Source of the DNA: Charina bottae
Lineage: Eukaryota; Chordata; Lepidosauria; Squamata; Charinaidae
Direction: 5' to 3'
Assembly (NCBI GenBank): GCA_023362775.1
Contig: JALMGJ010000002.1
Coordinates: forward strand, 28,363,414 to 28,427,413
DNA length: 64,000 nt
How positions within the stretch are numbered: the stretch's first letter is position 1; every line of letters begins with the position of its first letter. The notes under the pieces are model-generated. The model ran no database searches. It was not told the origin of the DNA and saw nothing but the letters and a program-made list of their open reading frames with translations. Position numbers and translations under genes: made by a program. Of this stretch, positions 10,522 to 23,800 are shown in pieces.

Positions 10522-10817
10522 TGTCAGAGTTTTCGTATGAGATTAGCAAATTGGTTTCTATACAAAGCAAAAATTTCTCATGGTGACATGACGCCAGGTG
10601 GCCAGATAACAAAAAGCCTTCCCATAACTTTGAATAGCTTTGCTTACATCTTCATTAGATATGAAGCTAGAAGGTACCATGTGATGTATTGTTATGGCTA
10701 TATACAATATATATACATTTATTGCCTTATGCTACAAGTAAGCACTTTTAGCCATAAAAGCTGCACTCTGTCTGATTACTCTGCGCCTTACCCCATAAGC
10801 CAGCATACATCCTATCA
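10522..10817 (+). repeat. 3' LTR of Copia-1
   Basis: 296 bp, TGTCAGAG to CCTATCA, preceded by the polypurine tract GGGAGGGG (10514-10521) and followed by the target duplication GTGAG. It shares both ends with the 5' LTR but lacks its 390-base centre and has a 14-base insert near the end. Confidence 0.9.
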
Positions 10818-11503
10818 GTGAGGGGGTCCCTTTTGTCTTTTGCTGATTTTAACATTTGTTGTATTTTTCTGGTGGGTTTGAAGACTGTTTGGAGGTTATG
10901 TTTTTTTATTAGTTTTTCCATGTGGTCCGTGACTCCTTTAATGTAGGGCAGAAATATTTTGCTTGTGGGGGGCTGTTTTTCTTCAGTTGAGTGCTGTTTT
11001 TTGAGTTTGATAGCTCTCCTGATTTCATTCTTGGAGTAGCCGTTTGCCTGTAGGGACCAATGCAAATGGTTGAGTTCAGAATCGAGAAATTGAGATTCAC
11101 AGTTCTGATCTGTGCGATCCACTAGTGTTTTGATGATGCTTCTTTTTTGTCGTGGGTGGTGATTGGAATTTTCGTGTAGATACCAGTCTGTGTGGGTGGG
11201 TTTTCTGTAATCCCACACACGACAGCACCACACCCACTAATCACCACAAAGAACCCTCTCCTAATCTCTTGTAAATGACCCACAGAAGACACACAACCCC
11301 TCAGCAGCTATAAACACCAGCAGGAAAACACACACCCTCCACTTGGGCAGAGACAGAATCTTCTAGCTGTGCTCCTGTCCCCTGAAGATGCCAGCCACAG
11401 TGACTGGCGAAACATTAGGAACCAGAACTGCCAGAATACGGCCACACAGCCCGGAAAACCCATAACAACCATCGGATTCAGGCCATGAAAGCCTTCGACT
11501 ATA
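10818..11503 (-). mobile_element. PLE-A 5' part plus inverted terminal copy
   Basis: 10818-11209 on the minus strand is the RT-to-nuclease linker of a Penelope-like protein: YRKPTHTDWYLHENSNHHP, ANGYSKNEIRRAIK, LPYIKGVTD, NLQTVFKPTRKIQQ, then KDKRDPLT, which continues into the GIY-YIG part at 3933. At about 11210 the sequence turns round: 11210-11503 on the plus strand is a second copy of the element's 3' UTR, inverted relative to 3271-3537. It extends about 36 bases further, to CGACTATACAT. The 12-base duplication CATCTGATGAAG follows at 11504. The inverted terminal copy is a known Penelope trait. Confidence 0.85.
11378..11420 (+). ncRNA. Decayed hammerhead-like motif in the inverted PLE-A terminus
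   Basis: CTGAAGA, stem II GCCAG with CTGGC (perfect), GAAA, then CATT instead of CGTT, so the stem III C-G pair is lost; the base before the core is C, which cannot pair with A of stem I. Likely inactive sister of the copy at 3324-3365. Confidence 0.5.
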
Positions 11504-11923
11504 CATCTGATGAAGAAATTGAGAGAATTTGGGTCATTGGCAGGACTTAAAGTGAATAAGCAAAAAACCAAAATGTTAAATAAAAATATGACCCTGCCTA
11601 ATCAAGATCTCCTGATGGGTAAGACAGGATTCCAGATTGGAAAAAAAAAGTTAAAAATATCTGGGGGTAATCTTGTCAAGTAAAAATAGTATGTTGTTTC
11701 AAATTAATTATGTAAAAATTTGGAATGATGTAAAAAGGTTTTGATAAGATGGGGGAAATTACAATTGTCTCTTTTGGGAAGAATATCTGTGATTAAGATG
11801 AATGTTTTGCCTAGGATGTTATTTCTTTTCCAGACTTTACCAATTCTATCAACAGATTTACCATTTAAAGAATGGCAGAGACATATCTCCAAATTTATTT
11901 GGCAAGTCAAGAAAACAAGAATT
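11504..11923 (+). mobile_element. L1-A segment 4 (RT thumb)
   Basis: After the PLE target duplication the L1 frame resumes: AGLKVNKQKTKMLNKN, LKYLGVILSSKNSMLF, KLQLSLLGRISVIKMNVLPR, FQTLPILS, WQRHISKFIWQVKK. Short frameshifts. Ends at a 15-base duplication (AAGAAAACAAGAATT, 11909-11923). Confidence 0.85.
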
Positions 11924-12245
11924 CTCCCACTCCTCTACCTACTCTTACCTGGGAGAAGAGAGTAGGGTATAAGAAGGTTAAAGGAGAGGAGATTAGGACT
12001 GGTTTGGTTTGTATAAGAGGAAGTATGTTTAAAGTAAGAGTTTGAGAAGGTAAAAGAGAGTAAGAAAGTCTAAGTACGAGAGGAGAAATGAAAGGTGGTT
12101 GTGAAAGAGGGTGAGGTTGTATTTTATTGTAAAATGTAATTTAAATGTTGTTATTTATGTAATGTTTTGCTTTGTTAGGTTAGATAGTGTTTTTTCTATG
12201 TATTATTATTTTATAAAAGAATAAAGTTATATATATATATAAAAA
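11924..12245 (+). mobile_element. 322-bp retro-insert with AT-rich 3' end in L1-A
   Basis: Bounded by AAGAAAACAAGAATT (11909-11923) and AAGAAACCAAGAATT (12246-12260), a 15-base duplication with one change. Contains no coding signal; the purine-rich body and the end AATAAAGTTATATATATAT followed by A's resemble L1 3' UTRs, including that of L1-A itself. Probably a 5'-truncated L1 tail. Confidence 0.7.
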
Positions 12246-13715
12246 AAGAAACCAAGAATTAAATATAAATTGTTACAAGATGCCAAGGAACAAGGAGGTA
12301 TGGGTCTACCTAATTTGAAATTAGATTTTTGCCTGTTTGCTTTGGATCAAGGAATGGATTATTCTGGAGAACAAGAAATTATTACAACTTGAAGGACATG
12401 AATTAAGATTTGGGTGTCATGCTTATCTATGGTATGACAAAGTTAAAGTTAATAAGGATTTTAAAAATCATTTTATTAGAAATGCCTTATTGAGAATCTG
12501 GAATAAATATAAGGTAAGATTGTCTCCAAATATACCATTATGGTTGTCTCCTCAAGAATCAATGAACAGAAGAGAAAATGTGGGAGGAATAAGCTGGTTA
12601 CAGTATAAAGACCTGTTAAAATTTGAAGAGGGTGAACCAAAAATTAAAACAAGGGAAATGTTAGAATCTGATGGATTTACATGTTATTGGTTCATTTATA
12701 TACAATTGGAGGAATGTTTTAAACTAGACAAAAAGAAATATAAATTTGTCAATGAAACAACACAGTTTGAAATGGATTTATGTATAAATGATGATCATGT
12801 TATTACTAAGATGTATAGGATCTTGTTACAGATGAATATGGAAGATGAACGTGTTAAGGATTGTATGATCAAATGGGCTAAGAATTTTGGATATAATATC
12901 ATGCTGGACCAATGGGAGAATATATGGATGAAAGGTTTGAAATTTACGCTGAATTATAATTTGAAAGAAATTTTTTATAAGATGATGTATCGTTGGTATC
13001 TAACTCCTGATAAGTTGTCAAAAATGTATAGTGGTATAACTAATGTTTGTTGGAAATGTTCACAGGATGAAGGAACGTTTTATCATCTTTGGTGGACTTG
13101 TGAGAAGGCTAAAAAGTTCTGGGACCAAATATGTATTATCATTCAGAAGATTCTTAAAGTAAATATACAAAGAAAGTCAGAACTTTTTCTTTTAGGCTTG
13201 ATGGAAAAGCAATTAGAGAAACAACATGGAGTTTTGTTACTATGTATGATCACGGCTGCAAGAATGTTATATGCACAACGATGGAAAGATCCACAAATAC
13301 CTACAGTTGAAGATTGGATTGTTAAACTAATGGATTTGACACAGATGGCTAAATTAACAGCTTTAATAAGAGAGCATTCTATTTCTACATTTATATCAAA
13401 TTGGCAACCACTTTTGGAATATTTGCTTGTAATTGAAAAAAATAATGTTTTGATTTTGGGTTTTAGAGATTGAATGATATATTGTAATAGAAATAATGCT
13501 ATGATAGGTTAATTAATTGTAAGAGATTATAATTGTATTTAACCTTATATCTGTATGGGAAATTGTTGGAAGTCGCCTTTTTCCCCCCACTTTCTATTCA
13601 TATCTTTATAATTTGTTCTTTTTCTTTAATTTGGTTTAATATCTATCCTATAGTTTTTTCTTTTTTGTATTTTAATTATATCTTGAAAATAAAAATATAT
13701 ATATAAAAAAACTAT
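12246..13715 (+). mobile_element. L1-A segment 5 (ORF2 C-terminal region and 3' UTR)
   Basis: A long open stretch (12337-13473, 378 codons) covers the L1 ORF2 C-terminal domain: [46 protein letters not shown], and the zinc-binding-like motif CWKCSQDEGTFYHLWWTC, ending LGFRD and TGA. The 3' UTR ends AAAATAAAAATATATATATA plus A's at about 13710. This segment is the best preserved of L1-A and has no internal stop. Confidence 0.9.
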
Positions 13716-13721
13716 CTGGAA

Positions 13722-13836
13722 AAATCCCTGCAGTCTTCTTGGCAAGGTTTTTCAGAAGTGGCTTGCCATTGCCTCATTCATAGGGCTGAGAGGGACTGAC
13801 TGGCCCAGCAGCTTTTTCACTCAAATTTTATAATTC
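13722..13836 (-). mobile_element. tRNA-derived SINE, 3' part
   Basis: On the minus strand it reads AATGGCAAGCCACTTCTG, AAAACCTTGCCAAGAA, GACTGCAGGGA, the body of the same SINE family seen more completely at 53601-53806. The tRNA-like head is missing. Confidence 0.6.
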
Positions 13837-13933
13837 AAAACTCACATGGAAAGAAGAAAATGTATAAAGGAATTTCCTTCCAAATGATATTCTTTTATAT
13901 TACCAATAAACTATTCAAAAATAGGTATTAAAA

Positions 13934-14844
13934 TCAGGACCCCACATTTGTTTTCATCATCAGATGCTCCTTGGTGTTCATGTCAGGTCTCACAATGATG
14001 ACGTAGCATTTAGGGACAAAGATGCAGCCCAGTAAGCCAAAGCTGGAGGCCAGGATGGAGAAGATCTGCACAGCCACCACGTATTTCCCCTTGGTGCTCA
14101 GGTAGGTGGGGACAAAGGAGACCCAAACGCTGCAGAAAACCAACATGCTGAAAGTGATTAACTTGGCTTCATTGAAGCTCCCTGGCAGCTTGCGGGCCAG
14201 GAAAGCCACCAAGAAGCAGATGGCAGCCAGAAAGGCCATGTAGCCAAGGGCAGCATAAAATATGGAGACAGAACCTTCATTGCATTGCAACAGTATCTGT
14301 CCTGATTCGGAATGCATGTCAGAATCTGGGAATGGGGGAGAGATTCCCAGCCACATGGTACAGATGCCCACCTGAACCCCAGAACAGCACAAGACAATGG
14401 AATTGGCCAGGCTCTTCCCCAGCCATTTCCTCATCCTGCTGCCTGGCTTTGTGGCCAGAAACGCCACCACCACCATGACAGTCTTGGCAAGCAAGGAAGA
14501 CACGGCAACTGAGAAAACAACACTGAAGGTGATTTGTCGAAGAAGGCAGGTCAGTTTCTTGGGGTGACCAATGAATAGAAGGGAGGTCAAGAAGGAAAGC
14601 AGGAGGGCGATCAAGAGAATGTAGGTGAGGTCCCGGTTGTTGGCTTTGACAATGGGAGTTTCTCGGTATTTAATGAAGATTCCCAGAACAAAGGCAGTAG
14701 TTATGGATAAGGCAATGGCAAAGAGAGCCAGGATGAGACCCAGTATTTCTTGATAGGACAGGAAAGTTAAAACTTTGGGGACACATTGATCTTGCTTCTT
14801 ATTGGAATGCTGATCATCTGGGCATTTTTTGCAATGGTCTGCAT
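13934..14844 (-). CDS. VMN2R-like: V2R gene A exon 6 (seven-transmembrane domain)
   Basis: 911 bp from acceptor TTTTTCAG to TGA stop. Begins [16 protein letters not shown] (end of cysteine-rich linker), then seven hydrophobic spans. Conserved class C features: [14 protein letters not shown] (intracellular loop 1), [11 protein letters not shown] (loop 2), Cys in LTCLLRQ and in LLQCNEGS (expected TM3-loop 2 disulphide), [14 protein letters not shown] (TM6), [10 protein letters not shown] and [13 protein letters not shown] (TM7 end). Open throughout. Confidence 0.95.
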
Positions 14845-17800
14845 CTGAAAAATTCAAGTAATGGGTGTTCAACAAGCATCTATCTAAATATGCAGATGTA
14901 GTATGATGAAAAATCCATTCCCCTCTTGTATACTAGTTCCCCCTTCCCTTTCCTGGGCTGGGAGGCATTGTTCCCAGTCCCTCGTGTCTTAATTACTTCC
15001 TGAGTAATTACTGCAATGTGTTCTACATATGAGTGGCCTTGAGGAACATCTGGAAGTTGCAATGGTGGTGCAGCAGTAATAGATGCACCTTCTTTTACCC
15101 ATGTTACACCTCTGGGTCCCAAGCTGCACTGACTTCGACTGTACATCTGGGTGCAATTTTATGTGCTAGTTGTCGTTTACAGTATATAGCCCTTCATGGC
15201 TTGGTTTTTTGTAGGACTGCCTCTCTCCAAATTTTCTTACCTGCCCCATTGGGTCTAACAGTGCTTTGGGTCCCATCAATTAAAGGGTGTCATCTAGTGG
15301 GACCCAAATGGTTAGTCAACACCTGCCCTTTGGAGCATCACACCGCCTTCAATTAGATTGACCCAACTCTGTTGGCTTTTTGAAAAAACTCTATATGTGT
15401 TCCTGGGCAAGGGAGTTGGTATGTTACTGGGAGCTTGTGAGATACTATTATTTCATTAATGATTAGCTTTCTCTTTGGTTGCTCTTACAGGTTTTTATTG
15501 ATGTATTGTTCGTTATTTTTGTATTATGTCTTTATCTGATGTTAACCATTCTGAGTCACAACAGCAAATCAATAAATATGAATAATAAAACACAGCAACA
15601 TTATGTAAAATAGGTGTTTGGATGTGAGGGACTGAGAGGGAATATTGGGAGAGGTGGAAACATTATACCAAAATACCTGCTTGCTGTACTTGGTTAGGAC
15701 CTAAATTAGGTGGTTACAAAATGGATATTCATGGAGGAAACATCATCAGTGGGTAAAAAAGAGGAGTTGCTATGGGTATGAGGCTGAATATGGGCTGCAA
15801 TGTGAAAAGAAGTAGGCCATTGTCTTTTGAATCCTAACAAAAGCACCACATTGGCCACACTGTGTACCACTATCCTTGTTCAGATAGGCAATTGCTCTGT
15901 TCCAGCACAAATCCTCAAAAGATCAGGGTTTTTGCAAACAAGATCCTAATATTGCCACATCAGAGTGGTCTCAGATAGAAGGGCTGAGAAAGTCCTTGCT
16001 GACAATTTCAAAAGTTGCAGAGAAAGTAGTTCATGTTGGTCTAGTGATGGTTCCGGTTCTTACTTAGTGGAACCATTTTGTGGGAGCCAAACATATAATA
16101 CTAGTGCTTTAGCTGCCCAAGAAGTTGAGAATATTTGGCTATCAGAGTCAGGCCTGAAGGGATGGGATGGGATTGGATTGGATGGGACACTCGCAGGGAG
16201 GATTAGGGTTGTCGGTTGGACTAGGAAGTTGAAAAGCATCTTGGAAGGTGGCACTGACACACATTTTATCTTTTTAGTGAGTTTGTTAGTTTAGTTTGTC
16301 CAGATCCTTGGAAGGAGAAGCTAAGAAAACCTAGGAGTAACATCCAACCTATTTTACAGCTGCCTGTTTTCTGAGACATGCCCAACTGCTTGGACATGCA
16401 TGTGGTGGTAGCCAGAGCTGCTTCCAAAGCAGGTGTGAATCTAGATTCTACATGAGATGCTCCAGGAGGGCATGCCACCCTTGAAAGCTTGGAATTTAGC
16501 CTTCAAGGCTCATTCAAATGTTACTAGCAAACTAATTTTAATATGACAATATAAGAACTTTATTGAATACTTAGGAAGAAATCTTATTGACACTAACAAT
16601 TTCTCTTTACATTTAAGTTGAATTTAGTTTTTGTTCTGGCTCTATCTTCTTTCTGGAGTGTGCCTCCTTGCATGCTGAGCCTGGCCTGTGGTTGGAAAAG
16701 CTTAGGCACCTCTGCTGTAGCTCTGTTACCCACCAATGGTATTAAGAAAAATATATGCTAATAATTAGATATACAACTAGGAAAGAAAAAACTTTTAACA
16801 AATACTGCCCAGAAAACCAAGAGTGAGATTTGCATCTTTGCTCTAGAGCCACCTACCTTCTTGAATGGAGATTGTACCTTCCATACATGGGGAACAATCA
16901 TAGCAGCAGACAGGCTCTCCCTCTCTTTTGATCTTGCTGTAACCTGGGTGACAACTTTCAGTACATCTAGAAAAAGGCACCTTCTAAACATAAAATAAAC
17001 ATAAAACATAAAAATAAAGGGCATTTTGGGAGATATGTGAATTGGGATCTCTTACATAATAGGAATTGAAGTAAATAATGGGCTGAAATGAGGCCCAGTA
17101 TGATTAGAGACTCAGCTGTGAACCTGGGCTGACTAAGTGATGCTGCACAGATTAATCCCAGTGCCTGGAGGCTGTGACACTCTGGATGGGGAGGAACAGT
17201 TTAAATGGAACCCAGACAAGATGGAGTGGGTGTAGAATTTTTGTTCTTCCATTACTAAGGATTTGTGACCTTGAGTTCTGTATGGGGTTGAATTTCCCCA
17301 GTCAAAACTTTTGCACAATTTGAGCGGGGACTGCTCGAATCTCAGCTCCTGCTCAAAGAGTAGGGGACAACTGTATTCAGATCTACCTTTCTCCAGATTC
17401 ATCTGGTGTGCTAAATATGCCCTTTCCTGGATCTGGAATCCCTTCTCACAGTCATACATGCCTTAGTCACCTCATCTTTGGATTATTGAACTTATTTCTG
17501 CATGAGGGTCCCCTTGAAGACCATTTGAAAAGTTCAGCTGGTCCAGAATGCAGTGTTGTGTGCACTTATAATTGTACCTCGGTATGCCCATTGGTCACTT
17601 CTGCTAAACAATCTACACTGGTTACTGGTGGGTTTCCAGATGTAATTGAATGTGCTGGTTGTGATCTATAAAGCCCTTCATAGCATATTGTCTAGATACC
17701 TAGGGACCACCTCTTTCTCATTATTTCTGTCCACCCTGTAAGATCTGGCAGAATGGCCTAACTGTCAGAGCTGGAGTCATCTGTCTGACTTGAGTTTGGT

Positions 17801-20800
17801 AGTGGGGGGGGGGGAAGGCTGTAACCTGATAGCTAATGTAGTAGAATGCAAACGACCAGTATGCCTTTCTTCCCAAAGATAGTAATATGTTTTGAAGAGC
17901 TGCCTGGGAATCCCATGGCTGGAATGGGGCAGAGGTACTCGGTGTCAAAAGCAATGAGATATGGGTGAGAGAGAGTAGGAGCGAAAGGAAGGACACCGAA
18001 CCCTTTCCCGCCAGGCAGCCATTCACAGCTTAAACCTTGGACTAGTCTATTACCCTTGTTTTCTAGTAAAAATCTTCATATATCCTTTTGGCTTGTACTG
18101 TGTATTTTTGAAACAAGGTTGTTAGGGCTAGGATCCTCACAGAAAGCTGTGAATCACTCAAATGGCAACCTATCCAGAAGAATATTCTGACCAGGAGGGT
18201 TGCCCTTCAGGGATTTGACCAGAGGCTTGTTTAAGCCTCCAGGAAGAAACCAAACTATTGCAAACAGAAGCTGGCTCGCAGGGAGCAGAGGCTAGCGCAC
18301 ACGGAGCAAATGAGAGCATGGGAGAGAGGCTTGTTGCCATTCTGAAGCAGCATCTAGATGCCGCCGCCAATGAACTGCTCTCCGATGAACAACAGCAGCA
18401 CAAAACCACGATGGATTTTAACAATGCTGCATTCTTTCTATGAAGCTTCGTCCTCGGCAACAGAGCAACTGGGACTTCCTCAAGCTGCAAGAGCAGTTGG
18501 TGAGGTTACTCCCCATACAACCCACTTTGTTAACTTGAAAGACAGAATGGGCCACTGGGGTGAAAGGCTGGGGACCTGGGGGGAGAAGCAGATTCAAGAA
18601 GTGAGCACCAGAGGTGAGTGGCTGCCCTGCTACTGGGATGAAGGGCTGGGAAATTGAGTGGAAAAGATGTAGCAGGAGGTGGGCTCAATAGATTCACAAC
18701 TGTCCCAGCTGCAGGGAGAGATGGAATGCTTGCTATTAAAGTTTGAGCAATGGTCAAGTGATGAAGTGGGAGTGAGCATGGTGGCAGAGGCGCGATAATG
18801 GGATTGGTCTCCAAGAGAACGGAGAGTCAAAGGACAAACAAAACCCAGGATGCCTGTTGATTGGGCAACCACTGCACCAACCTCCCGAGCAACCAGTCCG
18901 AGGAGAATGAGCTTAGAAAGGAAGAGGGAAGAGGGGTTTGGAGGACAGAAATTGAATAGAAAATTCAATGGTGACCCCAAATGCCTAGCTCATTTTCTGA
19001 ATTAAATGAGGGCTTTAATGAGAGAATTTGAAGATCAGTTCCCCACAGAAGAGGCCAAGGTGAACTTCATGTCACAACACCTTGAGGGTGAGGGCAAAAG
19101 GCTGGGGACCCAGAGGGAGAAGCAGATGCAAGAAGTTAGCACCATGGGCGAGTGGCTGCCCCGCTACTCGGACGAAGGTTTGGGAAATCGGGTTGAAAAA
19201 GCAGGAGCAGGAAGTTGCCTCCAAAGATTCATGACTGTCCCAGCTGCAGGGAGATATGGAATGTTTGCTATTAAAGTTTGAACAAGGGCCAAGTGATGAA
19301 CAGAACAACAGAACAGAGAGACAGAGGACAAACGGAACCCAGGGTGCCTGTTGGTTGGGCAACCACTGCACCAACCTCCTGAGCAGCCAGATCAGTTCCC
19401 CACAGAGGAGGCCAAGGTGAACTACATGTCAGAACGCCTTGAGGGCGAGGCCGCAGACTGGGTGGTGGAACTTGATGATGCAGAGGCCCCTCAACTGGAG
19501 TGTTTTCAAGAATTCATGTACAGCCTTAGGGAAAGATTTTAAGTCCCATTGTTGAAGTTAAGGGCAAAGTCAGAGCTCTACCAGATCAAGCAAGGGAGTA
19601 GATTGTGTCAGAGTATGCCCTAGAATTCAACAGACTGACCAGTAAAATGGATGACTGGCCAGAATCATTAATAATACAGCATTTTAAAACTGAATTGAGA
19701 CCCAACATTCTAGAGTGGTCCCTAGCTAGGTAAGACCACTCACATTGCGGGAGTGGATTTGTTTAGCAGGTGAAGTAGAGGAATGGTGCCTCAAACTTAA
19801 GTGCCAACAGCAGACATATGGATCCAGAAGACGCTCCAGCCCTGCCAGTCCCAAGCGACAATCTCGTTCCTATGGCTACAAATGGTTTTCCACCCTTGTA
19901 AGTCCCTTTACTAGAAGGCACTCAACCAGAAGTCCCTCAACTAGAAGGCAAAGTACTTCCAGACAATGGAAAGAAGAGAGAGAATGGCAGAGGAATAAAG
20001 TCTTATGCTTCAGATGCGGCAAAGAGGGACACCGTCTAACACATACCCACGAATCACAACTTCAGTCAAGACTAAGACAGAAAGCAGAGAAACCAAAACA
20101 CAGAGTCGCAAAACAAAAGAGAGAGCCTGTACTGTGATGGAGGTGAAAAGGGGCAGGGCGAACATCAACCTAGAAAGCTCTACAGATGAAGAGCTGGCAG
20201 GAAACAATGTGAGCCTGTTCTGAGTGGTGCCAAGGAACATGTGAAGGATTATGGGCACGAAGATCCATTAGTCAGTGGGAATTGCCCCACAATGTTCATG
20301 GGGGTACACTTAGAAACACTGGAAGATATCAGAGTTTCAGACCTGACATGGGTATTGGACTCCGGATGTAGTCAAAATTTAATACATCCTGCCATAGTAA
20401 CCAGATTAAGACTTAAAGTACAAAGACTGAAAGACCCTATCACATTTACCCAGTTAGATGGGTCAGATATGAAAGAAGGCCCAGTTCAGTAGAATATTAC
20501 ACTGAACCAATAAAGATGCGAGTGGGGACCCATGAAGAGGTGTTAAGATTCCTGGTGGCACCAATTGCCATCTAATCCATAATCCTGGGATTGGTTTGGT
20601 TAAAGAATAGGAACCCAAAGGTGGACTGGAGATCAGGTCTGATGATCTTTAGCAATGGAATCTACCCTGGTAGGCCTCCAAGTGAAATCAACTATGGAAT
20701 AAAAATAGCAGGGGCCCTAAGAAAAGGAGGAGAGAACGATGTTCCGCTACAATATCATAAACTAAATGAAGTATTTGGAGAGGCTGAATCAGATCAATTG

Positions 20801-23800
20801 CCACCACAAAGAAAAATAGGACTGTGCCATAGAATTGATACCTGAGGCAGAATTGCCAAAAACTAAACTGTATCCCATGACCCCTAAAGAACATGAAGTA
20901 TTACGTGAGTTCATTGACAAAAACTTGGCAAGGGGATTCATTTGCCCTGCAACGTCGTTAATGGCTGCACCAATGCTGTTTAGAAAAAAAAGGATGGATC
21001 ATTGAGATTGTGTACCGACTACCAGGGCTTGAATGCTGTGTGCACCTCCAATACATATCCCCTTCCGTTGATAGAGGACATGATAGCCAATCTCTCAAAA
21101 GGGAAATTTTTTATGAAATTGGACTTGTGAGAGGCATACGTCCGGGTATGCATCCATGAAGGTGATGAATGGAAGACAGCCTTTAATGTCAGTTAGGCTC
21201 ATTTGTATAACTTGTGATGCCGTTCAGGCTTCAAGGAGCTCTGGGAGTCTTCATGCATCGAATAAATAAAATTCTTCATGACCTGTTATACTGTGAAGTG
21301 TTAGTCTATCTAGATGATATCCTGATTTACACTGAAACAATGGAGGAACATGTAAAATTAGTAACAGAAGTACTGAACGGCTATTAAAAAACCAGTTATA
21401 CGCTAAACTATCCAAGTGTGAATTCCATAAAGAACAACTGGATTACCCAGGTTACTGAGTCTCCAGTAAATAAATTGAGATGGACCCAGCAAAGTTTTGG
21501 GATGTTGCTTGGGAGCCCCCCAGAACCAGAAGGCAACTTCAGAGTTTCTTGGGATTCGCTAATTTTTACTGGGACTTTATCCCAAACTTTGTGCAAGTAG
21601 CCTTACCTCACACGGACCTGTTGAAAACAAAGGGGAGAGGAGATCCGAAACTGCTACAAAGAGCAGGAAAGGCACTAAAATGGACACCGGAGTGCCAGAA
21701 CACTTCTGATGAATTAAAAACGCTGTTTACATCTGAACCAGTGTTGAAACATCCAGATCCAACACACCCTCTAATCGTCCAAGCTGATGCTTCCAACGTT
21801 CCAATAGGAGATATTCTGCTAGAGAGAGATGAGAATGGAAGTTTACGCCAATGTGCTTACCTGCCTCAAATATTCACCGAAGCGGAGCAACGCTGGCACG
21901 TTTGGGAAAAGGAAGCCTATGCAGTATAGGGGGCATTGGGTACATGGAGATAATTACTAGAAGCAGCCTCCCACCCATTTGAAATGTGGACTGACCACAA
22001 GAATCCAGGTTCAGTCCAGCCCTGAGAACCCCATGAAATCTAAATGACAAACAAATCAGATGGGAGCAATTGTTTAGCAGATTCAATTTCACCTTGAATT
22101 ATTTACCAGCAGGAAAGAACTTCATGGATGATGCCATGTCAAGGCTACCTCAACATAACAGTCAACAAGAAGAAGTGGTAGATTCAAATATATCTCCATC
22201 CAATTTCAGCATGGCAGTGACCACCAGAAGTCAAATGACTAAGACATTCCCAAAAATGGAATCAGATCTGCAAAGTGAATTCCTAAGCACAGTGCAGGAA
22301 GACGAATGGCTGCAGGAAAATAAAACTTTCCTAACAGAGAAACAAGGACTGTGGTGGAAAGGTGAGAGGCTTTACGTCCCTGAGGTATTATGAAAGAAAA
22401 TTCTAGAGAGATGCCATGTTTCCAAATCTGCTGGCCATTTCAAGTTTGTAAAGACCTTGCATCTGGTAAGATGACAGTTCTGGTAGCCAGCCAGTCTTGA
22501 ACAAAGATGTTCAAGACTATGTGATCAGCTGTCCAACCTGTGCAATTGCAAAAAGAATTTGGGCGAAGCCTAAAGGACTATTGCAAGATGTGGCAAACCC
22601 TGCGAGAACATGGAAAAAATTTGCCATGGATTTTATAGTTGACTTCTCTGAAAGATAAAAGAAAAAAGTTATTTGGGTATTTACAGACTTCTTTTCCAAA
22701 AAAACCCATTTCATTCCATGTACAGGGTTACCTATAGCTGGCCAGTTAGCCAAAATGTTCATCTGTCACATATACCATTTACATGGAGCCCCCGAAAGGG
22801 TAATCAGTGACTGGAGCGTACAGTTCACTTCAAAGTTTTGAAGACAATTTCTCAAACTTATAGGGGTGGAGCAAGCACTAAGCTCCTCCCACCATCCAGA
22901 GACAGATGGATCATCAGAGAGGGAACCAGGTATTGGAGCAATACATGAGATGCTTTGTCAGCAACCAGGAAGACAATTGGGTCGATCTGCTGCCATTTGC
23001 AGAGGAGGCATACAATAATGCGGTCCACCAGAGCATGGGTTTCACCCCATATAAAGCAGCGAATGGACAAGACTTTGTAGCCATACCTGAACTGCCAAAA
23101 GAGGAAAGAAAGATTTTGGCACTAGACGAGTGGATAAACCAAAAGAAAGATACTTGGCTCATAATTGAAAAGGCACTTGCAGACGCAAAAGCAGATTATA
23201 AAAAATATGCTGATCGCAAGAGAGCAACTCAACAACCAATGAAGGTTGGTGAAAATGTATATTTCTCCACCAAATATTTAAGATCTACTCAGCCTTCCAA
23301 GAAATTAGCACCTAAGTATATTGCACCATTTCCGATTTCCAGGATTATAAATGAAGTGACTGTGCAACTAGAATTACCAAAGAATTTGAGGAAGATTCAC
23401 CGCATTTTTCATTGTAGTTTATTAAAACCAGTCAAAGAATCCCCACGTTGGCATCCAGAACCACCACCACCTGCAACTGTAATGGTGGAAGGAGAACACC
23501 ATTTCGAGGTCCAAGCCATACTAGATTCCACACGACACCATGGAACACTGCAGTACCTAATACAAAGGAAACATCTTCCTACTTCTCAAACTGAATGGGT
23601 AAACAGAAAAGATGTAAAGGCTTCGTACCTGATGAAGAAATTCCGCAAGAAGTATGCAGAAAAACCCAAATGAACAGTTAGTATCCTTGACCCTTGAGGG
23701 CTGGGGACCGAGGAGGGAAACTTTTTTAAGGAGTGGACACCAAACCGTTTCCTGACAGGCAGCCATTCACAGCTTGAACCTTGGACTAGTCTATTACCCT

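Larger units (their letters stand above)
3934..10817 (+). mobile_element. Copia-1 LTR retrotransposon, degraded, with nested inserts
   Basis: A whole Ty1/Copia element inserted into PLE-A. Order: 5' LTR; primer site; gag (MAEQSLVRLPFEPLDGTNY at 4741); an inserted foreign Copia 3' end (about 4935-5542); the rest of gag (5681-6055); protease and pre-integrase remnants to 6616; a BovB insert; integrase (8047 on, PFQLVHRDL); RT remnants (9330-10150); a purine tract GGGAGGGG just before 10522; 3' LTR. Copia-2 at 60.7-64 kb is a close relative that makes the domains recognisable. Many stops and indels, so not functional. The 1-2% to several-percent age classes cannot be measured by eye. Confidence 0.88.
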
